The notes under the pieces: generated by a model
What the model was told of the DNA's origin: nothing
The model's database searches: none
Seen by the model: only the letters and a program-made list of their open reading frames with translations
Part shown: positions 45,464-49,121 of the stretch, one piece after another
How positions within the stretch are numbered: position 1 is the first letter of the stretch
Layout of the letters: each line of letters starts with the position of its first letter
Assembly (NCBI GenBank): GCA_035533215.1
Contig: DATLUG010000019.1
Coordinates: 1 to 49,121, forward strand
Length of the DNA stretch: 49,121 bases
Direction: 5' to 3'
From: DAHUZL01 sp035533215
GTDB taxonomy: Bacteria; Chloroflexota; Dormibacteria; Aeolococcales; Bog-877
Translations under genes and position numbers: made by a program

Positions 45464-46326
45464 GGGGGCCGGCGGCGCCGTTCGCGGCCCGCCTGGCGGA
45501 TGCGGTGGCGAGGGTCGGCGCCCCGCTCTGCATCGGCCTCGACCCGGTTGTGGACGACCTGCCCTCGCCCCTGTCGCGGGACCCCGCCGGGGCCCGCGAG
45601 CTCTGCCTGCGGGTGATCGAGGCCACCCACCCGTACGCCGCCGCCTACAAGCCCAACTCGGGCTTCTTCGAGGCCCTGGGCCCGGCCGGGGCCGCGGTGC
45701 TGGCGGAGGTGGTGGCCGCGGCGCGGGCCCACGCCCCGGTGATCCTCGACGGCAAGCGGGGCGACATCGGGCACACCAGCTCGGCGTACGCGACCGCGGC
45801 CTACCAGCAGCTGGGCGCCGACGCCTGCACCGTGAGCCCCTACCTCGGCCAGGACGCGGTGGCGCCGTTCCTGGCCGTGCCCGGCCGTCTCGCCTTCCTG
45901 CTCTGCCGAACCAGCAACCCCGGCGCGGCCGACCTCCAGGACCTGGTCGTGCGCGCCCCCGGCGAGGCCGGCGCCCGGGGTGAGCCCCTCTACCTGCGGG
46001 TGGCCCGGCTGGCGGTCGAGTGGGACCGGACCGGCCCCGGCGGCACCACCGGGCTGGTGGCCGCGGCCACCTGGCCGGCGGAGCTGGCCAGCGTCCGCCG
46101 GGCCGCGCCCGGGCTCCCGATCCTGGTCCCCGGGGTGGGGGCGCAGGCCGGCGACCTCGAGGCGGCCAGCCGCGCCGCCGCTGGCGCGGACGGCTCGGCC
46201 CCCTTCCTGGTGGCGGTGTCCCGGGGGGTCACCGGCGCGAGCCGGGGCCCCGACTTCGCCGCCGCCGCCGGCCTGGCCGCGCGCGGCTGGTGCGACCGGC
46301 TCCGCCTCGCGACCGCCGGCGGCTGA
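45460..46326 (+). CDS. pyrF: Orotidine-5'-phosphate decarboxylase (type 2, mycobacterial-like)
   Basis: A 288-aa enzyme for the last step of UMP synthesis. Its length and motifs fit the longer type 2 subfamily rather than the 230-aa E. coli type: PLCIGLDPVVDDLP, AAYKPNSGFFEALGP, then VILDGKRGDIGHTSSAYA with the catalytic Asp-Lys-Asp array near residues 101-106. SPYLGQDAVAPFL, LLCRTSNPGAADLQDL and ILVPGVGAQAGD with the phosphate-binding region follow. The GTG overlaps the stop of the zinc-ribbon gene. No other pyr gene is in the window. Confidence 0.95.
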   Translation: MRGPAAPFAARLADAVARVGAPLCIGLDPVVDDLPSPLSRDPAGARELCLRVIEATHPYAAAYKPNSGFFEALGPAGAAVLAEVVAAARAHAPVILDGKRGDIGHTSSAYATAAYQQLGADACTVSPYLGQDAVAPFLAVPGRLAFLLCRTSNPGAADLQDLVVRAPGEAGARGEPLYLRVARLAVEWDRTGPGGTTGLVAAATWPAELASVRRAAPGLPILVPGVGAQAGDLEAASRAAAGADGSAPFLVAVSRGVTGASRGPDFAAAAGLAARGWCDRLRLATAGG

Positions 46327-46340
46327 CCCGCGGGACCGGG

Positions 46341-46346
46341 TACGCT
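46341..46346 (+). promoter_or_regulatory. -10 element (TACGCT) for the SH3 lipoprotein gene
   Basis: TACGCT ends exactly 6 nt before the ATG at 46353, with no Shine-Dalgarno sequence: a leaderless start. Confidence 0.55.
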
Positions 46347-46352
46347 GCGTCG

Positions 46353-47141
46353 ATGCGCGCGGGCGCCCGGCGAGCCGCCCTCCCGATGGCCCTGCTGGCG
46401 GGGTCGGCGTGGCTGTCCGGGTGCGGGGCGAGCCCCAAGCCGACACCGACGCCCACCCCCACCGCCAGCGCCGCCCCGACCCCGGTGCCGACCCCGACCC
46501 CGACCGCGCCGCCCCGGCTGATCACCGTCCTCGCTCCCGACGGGGTCAACATGCGGGCGAGCCCCACCCTGGCCGGCCGGGTGCTCGGGATCGTGGCCCA
46601 GGGGGTACAGCTCGCCTACCTCGGCCAGACCCCGACCCGGGGGGGGTGGTACCGGGTGCAGGGGGCGACCCACGTCGGCTGGGTCAGCTCCAACCCGACC
46701 TACACCGCCCCCGGCACCTACGAGAGCTACGACTCCGCGTCGCTCCACTTCGGCGTCCTCTACCCGGGCGGCTGGACCTTCGCCGAGAGCCCACCGGCGG
46801 TGACCTTCGCCCCCGCCAGCGCCGCCACCGGCCCCAGCCCGGGATCGCCCACCACCCCGGTGGTGATCGTCACCGCGGCCCGGGGGCTGGCCTTCCTCCC
46901 GCGGGGAACCCCGAGCGCGGCGGCGGTGACCCAGACCGTCTCGGTCCAGGTGGGCGGGGCGACCGCGGCGGAGCAGAGCTATGCGGTCCCGAGCGGCCAG
47001 AGCTGGACCACGATCCGGTTCCTCGCCCATCCCGGGCTCGCCTTCCTGGTGGTGGCCCGCGGACCGGCGGCCCCGGTGGCGGCGGCCCTCCGCCTCCTCG
47101 TCCTCACCTTCCGGTTCAGCCGGACCGGCCGGATCGGCTGA
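46353..47141 (+). CDS. Lipoprotein with a bacterial SH3 domain
   Basis: A 262-aa cell-surface protein. The lipoprotein signal is short (RRAALPMALLAGSAWLSGC, lipobox LSGC, Cys about residue 24), followed by a Thr-Pro-rich linker of about 30 residues (TPTPTPT repeats) that may span the cell wall. Residues about 55-110 form an SH3b domain: VLAPDGVNMRASPTLAGRVLG, given by VNMRASP and GRVLGIV, then GGWYRVQGATHVGWVSS. The remaining 150 residues are a beta-rich domain (SLHFGVLYPGGWTFAE) of the kind seen in secreted proteins of Chloroflexota and Actinobacteria; the function is unknown. The last 26 nt overlap the 3' end of the convergent recombinase gene. Confidence 0.85.
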   Translation: MRAGARRAALPMALLAGSAWLSGCGASPKPTPTPTPTASAAPTPVPTPTPTAPPRLITVLAPDGVNMRASPTLAGRVLGIVAQGVQLAYLGQTPTRGGWYRVQGATHVGWVSSNPTYTAPGTYESYDSASLHFGVLYPGGWTFAESPPAVTFAPASAATGPSPGSPTTPVVIVTAARGLAFLPRGTPSAAAVTQTVSVQVGGATAAEQSYAVPSGQSWTTIRFLAHPGLAFLVVARGPAAPVAAALRLLVLTFRFSRTGRIG

Positions 47142-48120
47142 CCGGGGCACCCCCGGGGGTCCGGACTCGGTCCGGGGCCGGCCGACCACCGGGCGGCGGA
47201 TCAGGGGTGGGTTCGCCGCCGCGCAGGTGGGCCGCCAGCAGCCGGTAGGCGTCCACCTTGGCCTGGTCGACGACCCGGGTGTACCCCTGCATGGTGTTGA
47301 GGTTGGCGTGACCGAGCACCTCCTGCACCAGGCGGACGTTGCCGGTCACCGTCAACAGCTCGGTCGCCGTCGTGTGGCGGAGGACGTGCGGGGAGCGGAG
47401 CGCCTCGATCCCCGTCTCCAGCCGCAGGCGGGCGATGACGTGGCGGGCCCCGGCCGGGGTGAGGCGGCGGCCGCCAGTCGACTCCGAGCGGCGGTCGTAG
47501 TTGAGGAAGAGGGCCGGCTCGCGATCGGACCGGCGGTCGAGGTAGCGCCGGACCCTCGCGAAGGCGTCGGGGGTCAGCAGCACCAGCCGCTCCCGGCCGC
47601 CCTTGCCACGGACCACCAGGCGGCCGCCGCCGCGCAGCTGGTGGCGGTCGACTCCCAGCGCCTCCGAGATCCGGCACCCGGTGCTGAGCAGGAAGTGGAC
47701 CAGGGCGGCGTCGCGGAGCCCCGCCTCGTCCTCGCCGAAGGGGAACGCCACCAGGGCTCGGACCGCCTCGGTGGGCAGCGGCTTCGGCAGCGGCCGGGCC
47801 GCCCGGGGCAGGTCGAGGTGGGCCGCCAGGTCGGTCGCGATCCACCCCTCCCGGAGGGCGTGGCGGAGGAACCCCCGCAGCGCCTGCAGCTGGCGGGCCC
47901 GGGAGCTGAGACGGAGCGAGCGCTGGCCCAGGGTCCGCTGCCAGGCGCGGACCGCGTCCCGGGTGAGCTCGGTCGTCGAGCGGATCGGGTGCGGCAGCCC
48001 CGCCCAGTAGCCGAGGGGCCCGCTCAGGTCGCCGGCGTAGGCGCGCAGGGTGCGGGGGCTGCGCGCCCGGTCCACGGCGAGGTAGGTGAGGTACTCCTCC
48101 TGGGCTCGAACGAGCTCCAC
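47116..48120 (-). CDS. Tyrosine recombinase, XerC/XerD type
   Basis: A 334-aa site-specific recombinase. The N-terminal SAM-like DNA-binding domain (EEYLTYLAVDRARSPRTLRAYAGDL, core SPRTLRAYAGDL) covers residues 1-90. The catalytic domain has all key residues: Arg in LLSTGCRISEALGV, Lys in VRGKGGRERLV, HxxR in SPHVLRHTTATELL, His in VLGHANLNT and the nucleophilic Tyr in MQGYTRV near residue 280. It is longer than XerC/D (about 300) because of a Pro/Arg-rich tail. With no integrative element beside it, a chromosome-dimer-resolution role is likely, but a phage-type integrase cannot be excluded. GTG 48120 follows a -10 hexamer by 6 nt. Confidence 0.9.
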   Translation of the reverse strand: MELVRAQEEYLTYLAVDRARSPRTLRAYAGDLSGPLGYWAGLPHPIRSTTELTRDAVRAWQRTLGQRSLRLSSRARQLQALRGFLRHALREGWIATDLAAHLDLPRAARPLPKPLPTEAVRALVAFPFGEDEAGLRDAALVHFLLSTGCRISEALGVDRHQLRGGGRLVVRGKGGRERLVLLTPDAFARVRRYLDRRSDREPALFLNYDRRSESTGGRRLTPAGARHVIARLRLETGIEALRSPHVLRHTTATELLTVTGNVRLVQEVLGHANLNTMQGYTRVVDQAKVDAYRLLAAHLRGGEPTPDPPPGGRPAPDRVRTPGGAPVSRSGRSG

Positions 48121-48126
48121 CCGCCC

Positions 48127-48132
48127 ATCCTA
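48127..48132 (-). promoter_or_regulatory. -10 element (TAGGAT) for the recombinase gene, overlapping the upstream stop
   Basis: Minus-strand TAGGAT ends exactly 6 nt before GTG 48120. Its first three bases are the TAG stop codon of the upstream gene 48130-48999. Confidence 0.55.
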
Positions 48133-48999
48133 CGGGCAGAGGGCGGGACCCCCGAGCGGGAGGAGCACCACCCGGCGCGCCGCGGACGCCGACCCCCAGG
48201 CGGCCTGCAGCTGCTCCGCGCCGCGGGCCGGGGTCGGGACCGGGCCGCCGGGCGGCGCCAGGGCCCGGCCGCCGGACCCGGACCGCCGCCGGCGGCGTGG
48301 GGTCGCGGAGGGACAGGCGGTCGGCGACGCCGGCGGTGCCGCCGGCGCGGCTGCGGTCGGTGTCCGCACCGTCGGCGGGGACGGTGACGGCGAAGGGTGG
48401 CGCCGTCCCCCCGGGGTCGTCACCCCCCGGACGCCCGCGCCCGGCGGCGGGGCCGGCACGATCGGAGGGACCAGGCCGCCCACCGGGCCGCTGGAGCCGG
48501 GGGGGCTCTGGAGGGCGGGGTGGCCGCCGATCGCCAGCAGGGTCACGGCGACGGCCGCCGCCACCAGCGCGGTGAGGCTCGCCGCCCAGGCCATCCACGT
48601 CCGCCGGCGCCGGCGGCCCCGGCTTCGACCCGAGGCCGCGGCGGCGGCCGCCGCCGCCGCCGCCTCCAGCGGCTCACCGCGGGACCAGATCCCCGCCAGG
48701 AGGACCCCGGTGTGGGACACCAGGGCCTCCAGCCACGCCTCCAGGTCGGGCACCACCGCCCCCGGGGCGATCAGGGCGCCGGCGGCATCCAGCAGGACCT
48801 GGGTGGTGACGAAGGAGGCCAGCTCGGGGTCACGCACCACCTGGAGCGCCCGGGCGCTGACCCACGGACGGAGCAGCTCCTGCAGACGTTCCCGGTCGGT
48901 CCCGGCCGGGTCGTGCAGCGCGGCGCGCACCGCGAACAGCGCTGCTGCGTCGCCGGAGCCGCTGCCGCCAGCCTTCCCAGCCTGGCCCGGCCCCTCCAC
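48130..48999 (-). CDS. Single-span membrane protein with a possible sigma-70-region-2-like N-terminal domain
   Basis: A 289-aa protein. Residues about 36-105 are helical and resemble region 2 of ECF-type sigma factors: LLRPWVSARALQVVRDPELA, TTQVLLDAA and PDLEAWLEALVSHTG follow the order of such domains. Next come an Ala-rich stretch, an Arg-rich cytoplasmic anchor (GRRRRR), one TM helix at 135-157 (ASLTALVAAAVAVTLLAI core) and an extracytoplasmic Pro/Ser/Thr-rich domain to the end. There is no region 4. The GTG start follows TACCAT by 6 nt; alternatives lie upstream (ATGs near 49010). The sigma similarity is by eye; if it fails, this is simply an unknown membrane protein. Confidence 0.6.
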   Translation of the reverse strand: MEGPGQAGKAGGSGSGDAAALFAVRAALHDPAGTDRERLQELLRPWVSARALQVVRDPELASFVTTQVLLDAAGALIAPGAVVPDLEAWLEALVSHTGVLLAGIWSRGEPLEAAAAAAAAAASGRSRGRRRRRTWMAWAASLTALVAAAVAVTLLAIGGHPALQSPPGSSGPVGGLVPPIVPAPPPGAGVRGVTTPGGRRHPSPSPSPPTVRTPTAAAPAAPPASPTACPSATPRRRRRSGSGGRALAPPGGPVPTPARGAEQLQAAWGSASAARRVVLLPLGGPALCP

Positions 49000-49005
49000 C
49001 AGGTC

Positions 49006-49011
49006 ATGGTA
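49006..49011 (-). promoter_or_regulatory. -10 element (TACCAT) for the sigma-like membrane protein gene
   Basis: Minus-strand TACCAT ends exactly 6 nt before GTG 48999; a leaderless start is predicted. Confidence 0.45.
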
Positions 49012-49037
49012 GCGTCGCCCATTTCGGCGATCGTGTC

Positions 49038-49050
49038 ACGGCGTCTACAC
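49038..49050. repeat. Direct repeat copy 1 (ACGGCGTCTACAC)
   Basis: Agrees with copy 2 at 12 of 13 positions; the copies are 71 nt apart centre to centre, upstream of the minus-strand gene 48130-48999. Confidence 0.5.
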
Positions 49051-49108
49051 AAAAACGTCAGGTTGGGTGGGGCGCCGGTGGTCAGCCGGCTGCGATCGCC
49101 GCCGCCAC

Positions 49109-49121
49109 ACGGCGTCTTCAC
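49109..49121. repeat. Direct repeat copy 2 (ACGGCGTCTTCAC), at the right edge
   Basis: Second copy; further copies could lie beyond the edge. On the minus strand the pair reads GTGAAGACGCCGT and GTGTAGACGCCGT. Confidence 0.5.

Noticed and set aside
46440..46510. Short tandem repeat in the SH3 lipoprotein gene (ACCCCGACC-like units)
   Set aside because: It only encodes the Thr-Pro linker of the lipoprotein and is ordinary for such linkers; it is not a CRISPR or regulatory repeat.

Overview
The window is a very GC-rich (roughly 70-75% by eye) chromosomal segment with densely packed, mostly plus-strand housekeeping genes, many GTG starts and overlapping stops and starts. An uvrC-rapZ junction, a gap-pgk-tpiA run, cofactor-independent phosphoglycerate mutase (gpmI), a BFN/DUF151 nuclease gene and a mycobacterial-type pyrF point to a monoderm-like lineage near Chloroflexota/Dormibacterota or deep Actinobacteriota. 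This placement is inference from gene content; there is no rRNA in the window.

Layout. 1-2193 (mostly minus): end of an NAD(P)-dependent epimerase gene, two small unknown genes, tRNA-Leu(CAA) and a bifunctional-nuclease gene. 2392-9503 (plus): polA, mutM, a GT4 glycosyltransferase and a 12-repeat Asp-box protein broken by one in-frame TGA. 9553-17981: an ABC-F ATPase diverges from uvrB; then glgX, a small membrane protein and an exported peptide-binding-like protein. 18037-23829: a large Asp-box (VPS10/sortilin-like) protein on minus, then an LD-carboxypeptidase read through a 19-codon leader ORF, and a secreted protein with an eqolisin-like C-terminal half. 24145-30044: uvrA, a 52-aa membrane protein, uvrC and a RapZ homologue without the Walker A lysine. 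30160-37424: gap, pgk, tpiA, gpmI, then der and gpsA. 37909-38757: an EamA transporter. 39090-43420 is accessory: an IS1380-like relic, a lipoprotein gene, an IS5-family copy with intact 4-bp target duplication, and an ArsR-SRPBCC operon, ending at tRNA-Pro(GGG). 43596-48999: amidohydrolase, Zn-ribbon protein, pyrF, SH3 lipoprotein, a Xer-type recombinase and a membrane protein with a possible sigma-region-2-like N-terminus.

Two themes stand out. First, nucleotide-excision repair (uvrA, uvrB, uvrC, polA) and base-excision repair (mutM) lie together on one strand within 27 kb. Second, a TANNNT-type -10 hexamer sits 6-9 nt, most often exactly 6 nt, before the start codon of about a dozen genes, so leaderless transcripts look common here; this rule also helped choose several starts.

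The best candidates for something new are the leaderless leader ORF coupled to the LD-carboxypeptidase, the Walker-A-less RapZ beside glycolysis genes, the membrane-anchored sigma-like domain protein, and the IS5 copy whose target duplication supplies the stop codons of both flanking convergent genes. I saw no CRISPR array, prophage or toxin-antitoxin pair.
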